DNA of 64,000 nucleotides from Spirochaetaceae bacterium (GTDB lineage Bacteria > Spirochaetota > Spirochaetia > Treponematales > Rectinemataceae), in the NCBI GenBank assembly GCA_025355995.1, contig JANXYQ010000103.1, positions 1 to 64,000 on the forward strand, written 5' to 3'. This document shows positions 33,667 to 42,310 of the stretch, in pieces. Every line of letters begins with the position of its first letter. The stretch's first letter is position 1. The notes under the pieces were generated by a model. That model did no database searches and had not been told where the DNA came from. It saw nothing but the letters and a program-made list of their open reading frames with translations. Made by a program: the position numbers and the translations under genes.

Positions 33667-35049
33667 TCATCCCCAGCTCGGCAGATAGGCCGCCTGGAGC
33701 TTGAAGCCGGCGTCCAGGAAGCGCTCCGCGTCGCGCGCGCTCTCCACCACCGGGTCGATGAGGAGGGCCTGGAGGAGGAGCTTCCGGGAGCGTTCCCGAT
33801 AGGCCTCGACTATGAGGCCCTGGATGGAGCCCTGCAGCCTGACCTGGGCCGCGAAGGCCGCGGGCAGAGCCGGGGCGGTGTCGGGATGGACGCCCCGAGC
33901 GTCGACGGTCGCCGGTATCTCCACGCAGGCGTCGCGGTCGAGGTTGGGCACGTAGAGCCCGTCGTTCAGCACGTTTACCGATTGCCGGAACAGCCCCCGG
34001 TCGAAGACGATGTCCGTCATCACGGGCACCGCCAGCTCGCCGGAGGGGACGATGTCCGCGGCCTCGAAGGCGGCGGCCCCCGAGAGCAGGTCGTCGCGGC
34101 GCTTGCCGGGGCGGTCGCGCATGAGGCCCGCGACGCTGGTCTTGTAGTGCCAGGCGCTGAAGCGTAGGTTGGAGTCCGCCGGGCCCTGGCCCGGTCCCAG
34201 GCTCTGCTTCTCTATCCCGAAGAGCCACTCGAGCCCCACGAATTCGTGGGCGAAGGCGACGTACTCCCCGATGTGATGGTCGGAGGGGTAGCCGAGGACG
34301 CCGAAGGCCTGCCAGAAATAGCGCGTGAGCGGCTCCAGCATCGAGTCGTCGCGGGAGAGCCTGGACTCGAACTCGGGCTTGAGGTCCTCCCCGGTGGCGG
34401 GATCGCGAAGGCGGTAGCAGGAGAAGAAATGGTTCATGCCCGCGGTTCGGATGTCGAGGTCCCCCGCCCGTCGACCCAGGACCTTCTCCACCAGCCGGTG
34501 GAACTCGTAGAAGCCGTGGCAGAGCCCGATGGCCTTGACCTTCGTCAGGGTAAGGATCGCCTTGAGCATCCTGGCCTCGGGGTTCGTGAAGTTCATCAGG
34601 GTGGCCCCGGGGCAGAGCCGCTCCACGTCGTTCGCGATGGGCAGGACTATCTCGAAGTTGCGCAGCGTGTGGAAGAGCGCCCCTGGCCCGCCGTTCTCGC
34701 CGTAGACGTGGCGCATGCCGTGGGCCAGGGGCAGCCTGAAGTCCTGCTCCCAGAGCTCCATCCGCCGGAGCTCGACGGCCACGAGGACGAAATCGGCCCC
34801 GGGGAGGGCTTCCTCGCGCCTCGTAGTCATTCGCACGGCTATTTCGGCCCCGGCCGCGGCGAACAGGCGCACGGCGTAACCGTGCATCGCCGCCAGGGCG
34901 GCCTCGTCGATGTCGACCAGCCAGAGCTCCACTCGCCTGCCCCGATGGAGCGTCCGCTCGAGAGCGAGGTCGGCGAGTAGGCCGCTCGAGAATTCCCTGC
35001 TCCCCGCGCCGATGAGGACTATCCTGAGTGCGGCCTCGACATCAGCCAC
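33667..35049 (-). CDS. Glycoside hydrolase family 4, probable alpha-glucuronidase type
   Basis: A 460-residue NAD- and Mn-dependent glycosidase acting in the cytoplasm. The Rossmann start is RIVLIGAGSREFSSGLLADL. The metal ligands are C177 and H178 in CHGF and N206-H207 in GMNHFF, and NFTNPEARM is the usual strand. The residues after the CH pair are used to sort GH4: as I recall, CHGx is the alpha-glucuronidase form, CHSV alpha-galactosidase and CHEV alpha-galacturonidase. The assignment is therefore alpha-glucuronidase, with moderate confidence. The gene overlaps the upstream phospholipase-like gene by eight bases. Confidence 0.92.
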   Translation of the reverse strand: MADVEAALRIVLIGAGSREFSSGLLADLALERTLHRGRRVELWLVDIDEAALAAMHGYAVRLFAAAGAEIAVRMTTRREEALPGADFVLVAVELRRMELWEQDFRLPLAHGMRHVYGENGGPGALFHTLRNFEIVLPIANDVERLCPGATLMNFTNPEARMLKAILTLTKVKAIGLCHGFYEFHRLVEKVLGRRAGDLDIRTAGMNHFFSCYRLRDPATGEDLKPEFESRLSRDDSMLEPLTRYFWQAFGVLGYPSDHHIGEYVAFAHEFVGLEWLFGIEKQSLGPGQGPADSNLRFSAWHYKTSVAGLMRDRPGKRRDDLLSGAAAFEAADIVPSGELAVPVMTDIVFDRGLFRQSVNVLNDGLYVPNLDRDACVEIPATVDARGVHPDTAPALPAAFAAQVRLQGSIQGLIVEAYRERSRKLLLQALLIDPVVESARDAERFLDAGFKLQAAYLPSWG

Positions 35050-35824
35050 GGCGGGCTCCCTTCCCCGCGAACGAGCGGGGCGCCAGGGCGCGGGGCGCGA
35101 GCTGCCCGGCGGCCTCTCTCAGGGCGGGCATGGCGAAGTCGAGGCCGTAGCCCGCGGCGCCGAATTCGCGCCCCATGAAATGGGCGTAGGTCCAGGGGTA
35201 GCGGCGCTTCAGCCTTTCGGAGCCCCGGCGCGCGAGCCTGGAGTAGAGGGCCAGCTCGCTCTCCATCTTGGCGTGGCCCAGGCGCAGCCGGGAGGCCCCG
35301 ATGCCGTAGCCTAGGGTCGAGTACACGCTCATGACGAGGAGCTCGGGATACCAGCGATCCCAGGCGGGCAGGCCCCGGTCGGCCAGGAGGAAGAGGTCGC
35401 AGTAGCGCTCGCACGTGCCGTGGGAGAGTCCCTCGCGCTCGCGCGCCTCCGTCAGGAAGCTCTTGAAGGGCGGGTCGTCGAAGTGCCAGGGCTCGTCGAG
35501 CGCGGCGTGGAGGAGGGTACCGAGGAAGAAGGCGGCGAAACGCCTCCCCTGCCCTTCCTCGAAGCGCATCATCGAGATTACGTAGGAGCCGTCCGCGATG
35601 GAGTCCCGGAGCGGGTCGAGGAAGGGCTTCCAATGCGCGGCTTCGGAGGCGTCGTCCTCTACTCCGCGGTAGCCCCAGTCCGGGAACACCGAGCCCGAGA
35701 AGAGGGCGTCCGCGGAGCCCGGGGCCAGCAGGATGGAGCGCAGCTCCTCGTCCTCCCGCCCTCCCGCGGCGATGCGGGCGAGCAGCTCCTCGGCGCTCGC
35801 GATGTGGGTCCTTAATCCGGCCAT
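35042..35824 (-). CDS. Zinc-dependent phospholipase C-like protein
   Basis: A 260-residue helical protein with no signal peptide. Probable zinc ligands are in SVFPDWGYRG, EAAHW and LLHAALDEPWH (an HxxxD then H arrangement), resembling the zinc-dependent PLC / S1-P1 fold. Known members are secreted phospholipases or nucleases; this one appears cytoplasmic. It lies between the permease and GH4 genes, ten bases from one and overlapping the other by eight, so it belongs to the sugar operon. A phosphodiester or phosphoester substrate linked to the imported sugar is one explanation. The family call is from motif pattern only. Confidence 0.65.
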   Translation of the reverse strand: MAGLRTHIASAEELLARIAAGGREDEELRSILLAPGSADALFSGSVFPDWGYRGVEDDASEAAHWKPFLDPLRDSIADGSYVISMMRFEEGQGRRFAAFFLGTLLHAALDEPWHFDDPPFKSFLTEAREREGLSHGTCERYCDLFLLADRGLPAWDRWYPELLVMSVYSTLGYGIGASRLRLGHAKMESELALYSRLARRGSERLKRRYPWTYAHFMGREFGAAGYGLDFAMPALREAAGQLAPRALAPRSFAGKGARRG

Positions 35825-35834
35825 CTCTTTCCCC

Positions 35835-36692
35835 TCATTTCTCGGCCGCGAAGCCGACCGATCCCTGGATGTAGTAGCGCTGGAAGGCGAGGAAAACGGC
35901 GATCGGGACGATCATGACCAGGACCGAGCCCGCCGTGAGGATGCCCCAGTCGGTGTAGAACTGACCCCGCAGCATCGGGATGACCTGGGTGATCATCATC
36001 TTCTTCGGGTTAAAGATCAGGATCAGTGGCCAGAAGAAGGTGTTCCACGACCAGACGAATTGCAGGAGGCCAGCGGAGATCAGCGAGGGGCCGCACTGCG
36101 GAAGCACTATCGAGAGGAAGATCCTGTAATCGGAGGCGCCGTCGATAGTGCCGGCCTCCTCGAGCTGGACGTCCTGGATCCTGATCACGTTCATCATAAA
36201 GAAGATGATCCAGGGCAGGGAGGTCACGGTGTTCATGAGGATGACGCCCGAGTATCTGTCGAGCAGGCCGAGGGAATACAGGCGCCGGAAGGCCGGGATG
36301 GCGATCATCTGGCCCGGGATCGCCATGAGGCAGAGTATGACCACCACCAGGACGGTCTTGAGCGGCAGCCGGTGCCTCGCGAAGGCGTAGGCCGCCATGG
36401 ACCCCAGGAGTATCGGGATGGCCGCCCCGAGGATCGAGCAGAAGAAGGAGTTCCAGAGGGGCTTGAGCATGGGCAAGGTCGTGCCGCTGAAGATCTTCGC
36501 GTAGTTCGACAGCGAGATGTGCAGCTGCTCCACACGCCACCAGCCGTTGGAGACCTCCTCGAAGGGGCGGATGGACTCGACCAGCACCCCGACGAAGGGC
36601 AGGAACCAGAGTACGCCGAGGCTCACGCCGACGATCGTCGTGATCGCCTTCCCGCCCTGGCCGGGCAATCGCCTGACGGCGGCGCGGCTCAC
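35835..36692 (-). CDS. Sugar ABC transporter permease (MalG/LplC type)
   Basis: A 285-residue six-helix inner-membrane permease. The EAA loop that contacts the ATPase is EEAGTIDGASDYRIFLSIVLP. The gene starts at a GTG that overlaps the stop of the first permease gene (GTGA), so the two are translationally coupled; there is no ATG in the first helix. It ends IQGSVGFAAEK, a usual C-terminus for this subgroup. The ATPase partner is not encoded in the operon. Confidence 0.93.
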   Translation of the reverse strand: MSRAAVRRLPGQGGKAITTIVGVSLGVLWFLPFVGVLVESIRPFEEVSNGWWRVEQLHISLSNYAKIFSGTTLPMLKPLWNSFFCSILGAAIPILLGSMAAYAFARHRLPLKTVLVVVILCLMAIPGQMIAIPAFRRLYSLGLLDRYSGVILMNTVTSLPWIIFFMMNVIRIQDVQLEEAGTIDGASDYRIFLSIVLPQCGPSLISAGLLQFVWSWNTFFWPLILIFNPKKMMITQVIPMLRGQFYTDWGILTAGSVLVMIVPIAVFLAFQRYYIQGSVGFAAEK

Positions 36693-37576
36693 GATTGCCT
36701 CACGGAGTTGCGGACGTTGAAGTAGATCGGCACGGCCGCCATGAGGGTCATCAAGGTCGCTATGGCCGTGCCCGTGCTGAAATGGGAGTATTTGAAGGCC
36801 TCGAAGTACATCTGCAGGCCCATGACGCTCGAGGCGCCTCCGGGCCCGCCGTAGGTCGACGAGTAGACGATATCGAAGCTCGTCAGCTCCATGATGATCG
36901 ACATCACCATCACGGTCTGGATGGACTTGCGGAGCAGGGGAATCTTGATGGACCAGAGCACCTGCCAGCCGTTGGCGCCGTCGATGATCGCCGCCTCGAT
37001 GTAGCTCGGAGGGATGGTGGTCAGCGCCGCGAGGAAGACGATCATGCTGTAGCCCGTCCAGGTCCAGACGCTCGTGAGGATCAGGGCGAGGAGGGCCGTC
37101 TCGGTATGGGAGAACCAGCTGACGTAGAGGGCCTTCACCCCGATGAGGCCGAAGAAGTTGCTCACCATGCCCGAGCTCTTGTCGAACATGAACTGGGTCA
37201 CTACGCCGATGATGACCCCGGGCACGACCATCCCGATGAAGATGAGCGACCGGATGAAGGAGATCCGGGGGACGTCTATCAGGATGAGGGCGCAGCCGAA
37301 GCCGAGGGCCATGGAGAGCGGCAGGTGGAGGGCGATCCACAGGAGGTTGTTGACGACGGCGCCGTAGGGCTGATGGCCGCGCAGGATGTTCTTGACGTTC
37401 AGGAGGGAGGAGTTGGCGAAGAGGTCGGCGAAGTTCTTGAAGCCGACGAAGGTCCCGCTCCCGTCGTTCGAGGTGAAGCTCATGTACAGGCTCTCGCCGA
37501 CGGGCAGGAGGAGGAAGAGGAATATCAGGATGAGGGCCGGGGCGACGAACACGAAGGTCGATACTTTAACGCGCAT
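36689..37576 (-). CDS. Sugar ABC transporter permease (MalF/LplB type)
   Basis: A 295-residue permease with six helices. The EAA loop is IEAAIIDGANGWQVLWSIKIPLL. The ATG at 37576 is preceded by AGGAGG at ideal spacing and gives the usual short N-terminus before helix one; the upstream in-frame codons are discarded. It is the second gene after the binding protein, separated from it by 142 bases that contain a stem-loop. Confidence 0.93.
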   Translation of the reverse strand: MRVKVSTFVFVAPALILIFLFLLLPVGESLYMSFTSNDGSGTFVGFKNFADLFANSSLLNVKNILRGHQPYGAVVNNLLWIALHLPLSMALGFGCALILIDVPRISFIRSLIFIGMVVPGVIIGVVTQFMFDKSSGMVSNFFGLIGVKALYVSWFSHTETALLALILTSVWTWTGYSMIVFLAALTTIPPSYIEAAIIDGANGWQVLWSIKIPLLRKSIQTVMVMSIIMELTSFDIVYSSTYGGPGGASSVMGLQMYFEAFKYSHFSTGTAIATLMTLMAAVPIYFNVRNSVRQS

Positions 37577-37634
37577 GGTCCTCCTGCCGTCACAAGGGTC
37601 CCGATACAATCGAATCAAGGAAACCGCCAAGGAG

Positions 37635-37676
37635 CGCTAAGCGAAGGATGGCCCGGGGAGCTTCCTCGACTTAGCG
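37635..37676 (-). other. Intercistronic stem-loop between binding protein and permease genes
   Basis: CGCTAAG (37635-37641) pairs with CTTAGCG (37670-37676) around a 28-base GC-rich loop. Hairpins here commonly stabilise the upstream binding-protein message, giving more binding protein than permease. The rest of the 142-base gap shows nothing else. Confidence 0.45.
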
Positions 37677-37718
37677 ACCCTCAGCGTACATCAGCGGTTC
37701 TCTTGCGCTCAATGGCTC

Positions 37719-38945
37719 CTATTTCTTGGCGCCAGCCCTCGTCTCCACCGCCGCGGCCTCCATCGCGGCCAGCACGCTTTCGAGGGTCTCGGTCGAGGGG
37801 TCCGACCAGAGGAGCTTGGACTGGTCCCACTCGGTCGGCTGGAATTTTCCGCCGATGGAGTCGTCCATGTCCGGGACGATCGCGATGTCCTTGATTACGC
37901 TCAGTATGTACTGCTCGGCCGGCGGATAGCTCTTGACCGGCACCTTCTTGTAGGTGGCGATGCGCCCGCCGTTCGATACCTGGATGGCCTGGCCCTCGGT
38001 CGCGAGGAACTGGAGGAGCTTCTTGGCCTCCTTCGGGTGCGGCGTATAGGCGGGGACGAACCAGAAGTCGGTCCACATCACGTTCACCTTCTGGCCGGGG
38101 AACATGAGGATGCCGTAGTCCGAGCTCGGCATCAGGCGTCCAGCGTCGGTCGTGCCGCCGAACAGCATGCCGTACTGGCCCTTCCACATGTTGTCCCTGA
38201 CGGTCTCGTCGGGTTCGCCGAAGAGTCCTTCCTTGAGCAGGGGCAGGAGGTACTTGCCGAGGAGGTCCTTGACCTTGGGGCTATCCCAGGCGACCGTGCC
38301 GTTCAGCAGGCCGAGGTAGAGGTCCTTGCCGCCGAAGGCGCAGATCCACTGCTCGATGACGGTGGTGTTCATCCAGCCCACGCCGGCCCCGGTGCCGATG
38401 GCGGCCTTGACGCCCGAAACCTTCGCGTAGGCGCGCAGCAAGCCGAGGAGCTCGTCCCAGGTCTTGGCGGCGCTCGGGTCCTTGAGCCCGGCGTCCTTCC
38501 AGGCCTTCTTGTTGTACTCGGGAATATTGTAGCCGCCGATGCTCGGCACACCATAGATCTTCCCGCCGACCTTCAGGAAATCGAAGCCGCCGTCCAGGAA
38601 GTCGCTCTCCTTGACGGTGCCATCGAGGGCCAGCACGTTGCCCTTGGCAGCCTCCCCGGTGATGTAGGAGGGCGCGGAGATGTCGATCACGTCATAGGGC
38701 GTCTGCTTGACCGAGAACTGGGTCGACAGGATGGTCGAGACATCCTCGAGCCTCCCCGTCCTGTACTCGATCTTGATGCCGGGATTGTCCTTCATGAACT
38801 TGTCCATCGCAGGCTGGAAGCCCTGGAGCTCCTTGTCCGCCCAGGGCGCCATCAGCCGCAGCGTGACGGTGCCTTGGGCGGCGAGAGCCGAACCCAGGGA
38901 CAGGGCCATCAGGATCGCCAATGCGACCGTTCCCATTTTCTTCAT
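37719..38945 (-). CDS. Sugar ABC transporter substrate-binding protein
   Basis: A 408-residue periplasmic protein with a signal peptide (1-23, ALAAQG) and the family-1 solute-binding fold: LRLMAPWADKELQGFQPAMD, DVIDISAPSYI, YGVPSIGGYNIPEYNKKAW, AAKTWDELLGLLRAY, MLFGGTTDAGRL. The mature protein lacks a lipobox. The Shine-Dalgarno is GAGGAGG. It is the first gene of the operon, downstream of two overlapping LacI-type operators. The ligand is probably an oligosaccharide containing a uronic acid, inferred from the GH4 type. Confidence 0.94.
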   Translation of the reverse strand: MKKMGTVALAILMALSLGSALAAQGTVTLRLMAPWADKELQGFQPAMDKFMKDNPGIKIEYRTGRLEDVSTILSTQFSVKQTPYDVIDISAPSYITGEAAKGNVLALDGTVKESDFLDGGFDFLKVGGKIYGVPSIGGYNIPEYNKKAWKDAGLKDPSAAKTWDELLGLLRAYAKVSGVKAAIGTGAGVGWMNTTVIEQWICAFGGKDLYLGLLNGTVAWDSPKVKDLLGKYLLPLLKEGLFGEPDETVRDNMWKGQYGMLFGGTTDAGRLMPSSDYGILMFPGQKVNVMWTDFWFVPAYTPHPKEAKKLLQFLATEGQAIQVSNGGRIATYKKVPVKSYPPAEQYILSVIKDIAIVPDMDDSIGGKFQPTEWDQSKLLWSDPSTETLESVLAAMEAAAVETRAGAKK

Positions 38946-39095
38946 GCTAGCCTCCTCTTTTTCGAGTACAGGGAAAGCCCGGTTCCGCTGAGCGGTCTTA
39001 AGCTTCGACGAAGCCTCCCGGACTCAATTTAATCGTCAATCCGCGACGTAGCTCGAAAATCAGCCTACCTCAGCTTAACGCTCCACTTTATTAGC

Positions 39096-39130
39096 ATTAT
39101 ATGAAATCGATAACATGGTATCGGTTTCAT
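39096..39130 (-). promoter_or_regulatory. Operon promoter with two overlapping LacI-type operators
   Basis: ATGAAATCGATAACAT (39101-39116) and ATGGTATCGGTTTCAT (39115-39130) are 16-base near-palindromes with a central CG, the form used by LacI-family regulators, overlapping by two bases. On the minus strand a perfect -10 hexamer TATAAT (39096-39101) touches the first site, so bound repressor would block RNA polymerase. The transcript leader to the binding-protein gene is about 145 bases. Confidence 0.7.
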
Positions 39131-39289
39131 GTTTTTCCAGTAAGGAACGCGCAATCGGGGGAAAAAGGGCCCACTGATTTGTTGGAGCGTTTCTCCAGGA
39201 GATACGAAAACCAATTTTTCAGCACCCAAAGCCCTCGCACTCGGAGTTGAGGCAGGAGATGCTCCCAGTCGCGTCTGAACTCTTGCAGT

Positions 39290-39305
39290 ATGGTACCGAT
39301 ATCAT
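39290..39305. promoter_or_regulatory. Third LacI-type operator
   Basis: ATGGTACCGATATCAT matches the second operator at 13 of 16 positions and keeps the central CG. It lies about 160 bases further upstream, 55 bases beyond the stop of the metallo-beta-lactamase-fold gene. A distant auxiliary site suggests repression by DNA looping, as in the lac system. The 39131-39289 stretch between shows no gene. Confidence 0.6.
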
Positions 39306-39360
39306 ATTTGTCAAGAGAAATAATGAGATCTGAACAATCCCTGCTTTCCAGCCCTGGGTC

Positions 39361-40128
39361 CTAGAATTCAAACCGAAGCGTTCCGTCGAGGTCGGTCCGA
39401 TAAACGGCCTCCCGCGAGAGGGATCTATAGAGTGCCAAGGCCTCGGCGGAGGGCAGGGCGGCGTAAACGCCTGCCGCGGTAGAGACTACCGTGAACCGCG
39501 GCGAGGCGGCCCGGACGAAGGCTTCGACCGCGCCTTCGATGCCTCCGTGGTGGCTCGCGTGCAGCAGGTCGCAGGCGAGGTTCGGAACCGAGCGCGCCAG
39601 GGCTTCGAGGCTCGCGCTCGAGGCGTCCCCTGTAAAGAGCAGCCGCCGTCCGCCCAGCTCGACGAGGACTACCAGGCAGGCGTCGTGGATCGTCCTCCCC
39701 GCCGCGCGGGCGAGGGCCTCGTCCGGGCCGATAATGGAAACGCGCAGGTCGTCGAGGATCCACCAGGGCGGTTCGAGCTCTGCCCGTCCGTAGGGCGACG
39801 CGAGCTCGGTCCCCCGTCGGGCGAAGAGAGCCTTAAGCTCCTCGAAGCTCTCCCACTCCTCGGGCGCCACACTGTCCTCGTCCCCCCGGAGCAGGTAGGG
39901 AGAATAGACGAGCCGCCCTATCTCGTAGCCGCGGTCGTAGAGGAAGGCGAGTCCGTCGAAGTGGTCGTAGTGCTGATGGGTCACGATGACCCCGTCGAGG
40001 AGGCGGCTCTCCGGGAGCTCGTCCTCGTAGGCCTCGATCCCAGAGCAGTCGATCAGCAGGCTGCGCCCTCCCGAGCGGAGTACGGCGCAGTTGGCGCAGC
40101 CTACCGAAAGATCCGCGAGTGTTCCCAT
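39361..40128 (-). CDS. Metallo-beta-lactamase-fold hydrolase
   Basis: 255 residues, cytoplasmic. The metal-binding motif THQHYDHFDG (H51, H53, D55, H56) is complete; FTGDASSASLEAL and LLHASHHGG give the other ligands. The layout (HASHHGG after a GD strand) is like the ComEC/Rec2 MBL domain or small MBL proteins related to it, but it has no membrane part. It lies six bases after the DUF1015 gene and is last in the nif3-lspA cluster. Substrate unknown. Confidence 0.88.
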   Translation of the reverse strand: MGTLADLSVGCANCAVLRSGGRSLLIDCSGIEAYEDELPESRLLDGVIVTHQHYDHFDGLAFLYDRGYEIGRLVYSPYLLRGDEDSVAPEEWESFEELKALFARRGTELASPYGRAELEPPWWILDDLRVSIIGPDEALARAAGRTIHDACLVVLVELGGRRLLFTGDASSASLEALARSVPNLACDLLHASHHGGIEGAVEAFVRAASPRFTVVSTAAGVYAALPSAEALALYRSLSREAVYRTDLDGTLRFEF

Positions 40129-40134
40129 CCCGAC

Positions 40135-41505
40135 CTAGCGGGTGATCCGCCTCGCCTCGATGTAGAACCTCTTCTCCGGAGCCTCGCCCATGGAGAAGGT
40201 CTTCCTGGGCATCACGCCATCGCGGATCACGGTGGCGAAGAAGCCCGACTTGTCGATCGGGGGCAGGTAGAGCCCGAGGTTGCCGTCCTTGGCCGCCAGG
40301 GCGAGGAGGCTCTCCGTGCCGTGAATGTAATCGATGCCGGAGCGGGGCCTCGATTTAAGGAAGGGATCGAGGAGCTCCTGAAGCGTGCCCGCCGCGAGCT
40401 TGGCCTTGGGCCTGGGGAAGGTGAGCACGAGGGCGCCCGAAGGGGACAGGCAGGCCACGCGCTGGGCATCGCCGGGCTGAGGGGCATCCACGACGGCTAT
40501 GGCGGCCTCCGCGGAGGGATAGCGGTCGAGCTCGAAGGCCGGTCCGCCGGCGAGCGCCCCCGAGAGGAATGCGATGAGGGCGGCCTCGTCGACTCCCGTG
40601 AGGAGCCGGTGTATGGGATGGAAGGGCAGTCCCTCGTCGTAGACGTTCACGAGCTCCGCGAGCGCGTAACGCGCCGGATGTTCCATGAGCCCGGCCTCGC
40701 CCACGCGCGCGGCCTTGATCTCCTCCCAGACGGCCTTGGCGGTCGCCAGTGAGTGGTTGCCGTCGCCCACCGCGAACAGGAGGGGCTCCGGCGAGCCGTA
40801 CTTCGCCGCGAAGGCGGCGGGATCGGCCAAGGCGCCGAGGGCTCCCGCGAGGGAGGCGAGCAGGGATCTGTCAGAGACCTTCCAGCCCCGGACGCGGCCC
40901 GAGCCGAGCATGAGCTCGAAGTCGTAGAGCTTGGGCAGCTTCCCCCTCTCGGCGTAGATCGGCTCGATCGCGCTTCGCTTCGGGTCGTCGAGGAGGAGCA
41001 TGATATGGGGCAACTCGAGGGCCGCGCCCCGGCGGATGCGCATGCGGGGGGGCAGCCGCTCGACAATGGTGCCCTCGGTAGGGCGGATCAGGGATTTCGA
41101 GTCGGCGCCGTAGCGGTAGGCCTCGAGGTCCACCGCGAGGACGAGGCCCACGCGGGGCTTCTCCTGGAAGGGAGTGAAGCGCTCGACGAGGACCAGGCCC
41201 GTCCCCGCGGACCGGAGCAGGCCCCGCGCCAGGTAGTCGCGCATGCTCGCCTGGATGCCGGCGATGCGCGCCTCGGAGTCGGGGTCCTCGAGATAGGCCT
41301 CGGGAAAGATCAGGCTAAGCGTCGAGGGCGCGCCGGCGACCGCTTTCCCCGCGCGCTCCCAGTACTCGCGCTCGGAGGAATACTGGTCGCAGGCCACGAC
41401 CGCCCACGTGGCGTAGTCCGTCCCCGCCGCGGGGAGGAGGACCTCGGGCGCGAGGACTCCGAGCGAGGCGAGGCGAGCGGCGGGATTGTCGCTAAGGTCG
41501 GCCAT
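40135..41505 (-). CDS. DUF1015 family protein
   Basis: 456 residues. Family hallmarks are APEVLLPAAGTDYATWAVVACDQYSSEREYW near the N-terminus (quoted in parts: LPAAGTDYATW, CDQYSSE), FAVGDGNHSLATAKAVWEE in the middle and IDYIHGTESLLAL near the C-terminus. The GDGNHS motif may be a catalytic or binding loop. In many anaerobes DUF1015 genes sit beside serA and serC; here serA-serC is 12 kb away. Function unknown. Confidence 0.9.
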   Translation of the reverse strand: MADLSDNPAARLASLGVLAPEVLLPAAGTDYATWAVVACDQYSSEREYWERAGKAVAGAPSTLSLIFPEAYLEDPDSEARIAGIQASMRDYLARGLLRSAGTGLVLVERFTPFQEKPRVGLVLAVDLEAYRYGADSKSLIRPTEGTIVERLPPRMRIRRGAALELPHIMLLLDDPKRSAIEPIYAERGKLPKLYDFELMLGSGRVRGWKVSDRSLLASLAGALGALADPAAFAAKYGSPEPLLFAVGDGNHSLATAKAVWEEIKAARVGEAGLMEHPARYALAELVNVYDEGLPFHPIHRLLTGVDEAALIAFLSGALAGGPAFELDRYPSAEAAIAVVDAPQPGDAQRVACLSPSGALVLTFPRPKAKLAAGTLQELLDPFLKSRPRSGIDYIHGTESLLALAAKDGNLGLYLPPIDKSGFFATVIRDGVMPRKTFSMGEAPEKRFYIEARRITR

Positions 41506-41514
41506 GTCGTCCCT

Positions 41515-41778
41515 TTATTTGAGGAGCCCGAAGCGCTCTTCGAGGTCCGGGCGCTTGCGCAGGCGCTTCAGCACCTTGCTGTAGATAAAGCCGGAGAGCA
41601 CCACGGCCCCGAGGAAGGACACGAGGATGACCGGCGCGGCGCTGGAGATCTTGATTCCCAAGGCCTGGGTGATGCCGAACGCGGCGGCCAGGAAGGCGAA
41701 GATGAGGAGCACCGTAAGCAGCATGTTGGACACCGTGGCGACGAGGAGGAAGAGGGCCCTCCTACCGTTCTTGGTCAT
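41515..41778 (-). CDS. Small two-helix membrane protein linked to lspA
   Basis: 87 residues with two hydrophobic helices (FLLVATVSNMLLTVLLIFAF and VILVSFLGAVVLSGFIYSKV) and a basic C-terminus (KRLRKRPDLEERFGLLK). AAGGAG precedes the ATG, which overlaps the lspA stop (ATGA), so it is translated with lspA. I do not recognise a named family; by position it may be a spirochaetal companion of signal peptidase II. Confidence 0.75.
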   Translation of the reverse strand: MTKNGRRALFLLVATVSNMLLTVLLIFAFLAAAFGITQALGIKISSAAPVILVSFLGAVVLSGFIYSKVLKRLRKRPDLEERFGLLK

Positions 41779-42287
41779 TTGTTTCTCCTTGAGTCGATGA
41801 CTATCGTCGAGATCACGAGCAGGAGGGCGCAGACCACGACGCTCGAGTCGGCGACGTTGAAGGTGGGCCAGCGCTGGTAGCCGAAAAGGCCGTAGAACTT
41901 GAAGCTGAGGAAGTCCACGACTCCCTCGGCCCTGAAGATCCTGTCGATTACGTTGCCTATCCCGCCGCCCACGATGCCGCAGAGTATCCAGCGCTGGAAG
42001 GCGGTGGGCTCCCGGCTCTTGAAATAGAAGGCGAGGACGGCGGCGACGAGGAGGAGGGGAAAGGCGATCAGGAGGAGGGCGCGCCAGGGGGGAGGCAGGT
42101 TGTCGAGGAGGCTGAAGGCCATGCCGAGGTTCTGTTGACGCACGATCCAGAAGAAGTCGCCCAGGGCGCTGAAGCCCACCGTGCCGGGCGCGACGAAGGC
42201 GACGACGATGGCCTTGCTGGCCTGGTCGAGGACGATTATGGCCAGGGTCAGGGCGAAGGGGGCGAGGGGCGCCCGGGGTTTCGGCAT
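41775..42287 (-). CDS. lspA: Lipoprotein signal peptidase (signal peptidase II)
   Basis: A 170-residue inner-membrane aspartic protease that cleaves prolipoproteins. Four helices. Motifs: LDQASKAIV in helix one, RQQNLGMAFSLL, GGGIGNVIDRIFRAEGVVDF with the first catalytic aspartate, and WPTFNVADSSV with the second. The ATG at 42287 follows GAAAGGAAAG, while an upstream in-frame ATG lacks a site. It fits the many lipoproteins in the window. Confidence 0.95.
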   Translation of the reverse strand: MPKPRAPLAPFALTLAIIVLDQASKAIVVAFVAPGTVGFSALGDFFWIVRQQNLGMAFSLLDNLPPPWRALLLIAFPLLLVAAVLAFYFKSREPTAFQRWILCGIVGGGIGNVIDRIFRAEGVVDFLSFKFYGLFGYQRWPTFNVADSSVVVCALLLVISTIVIDSRRNK

Positions 42288-42310
42288 GTTCTTTCCTTTC
42301 GTTGTGCCGC

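Noticed and set aside
39101-39130. Catabolite-repression (cre) sites for CcpA
   Set aside because: The 16-base sites fit a generic LacI-family form, including cre, but a LacI gene is in the same operon and no CcpA or HPr kinase gene is seen, so a local regulator is the simpler reading.
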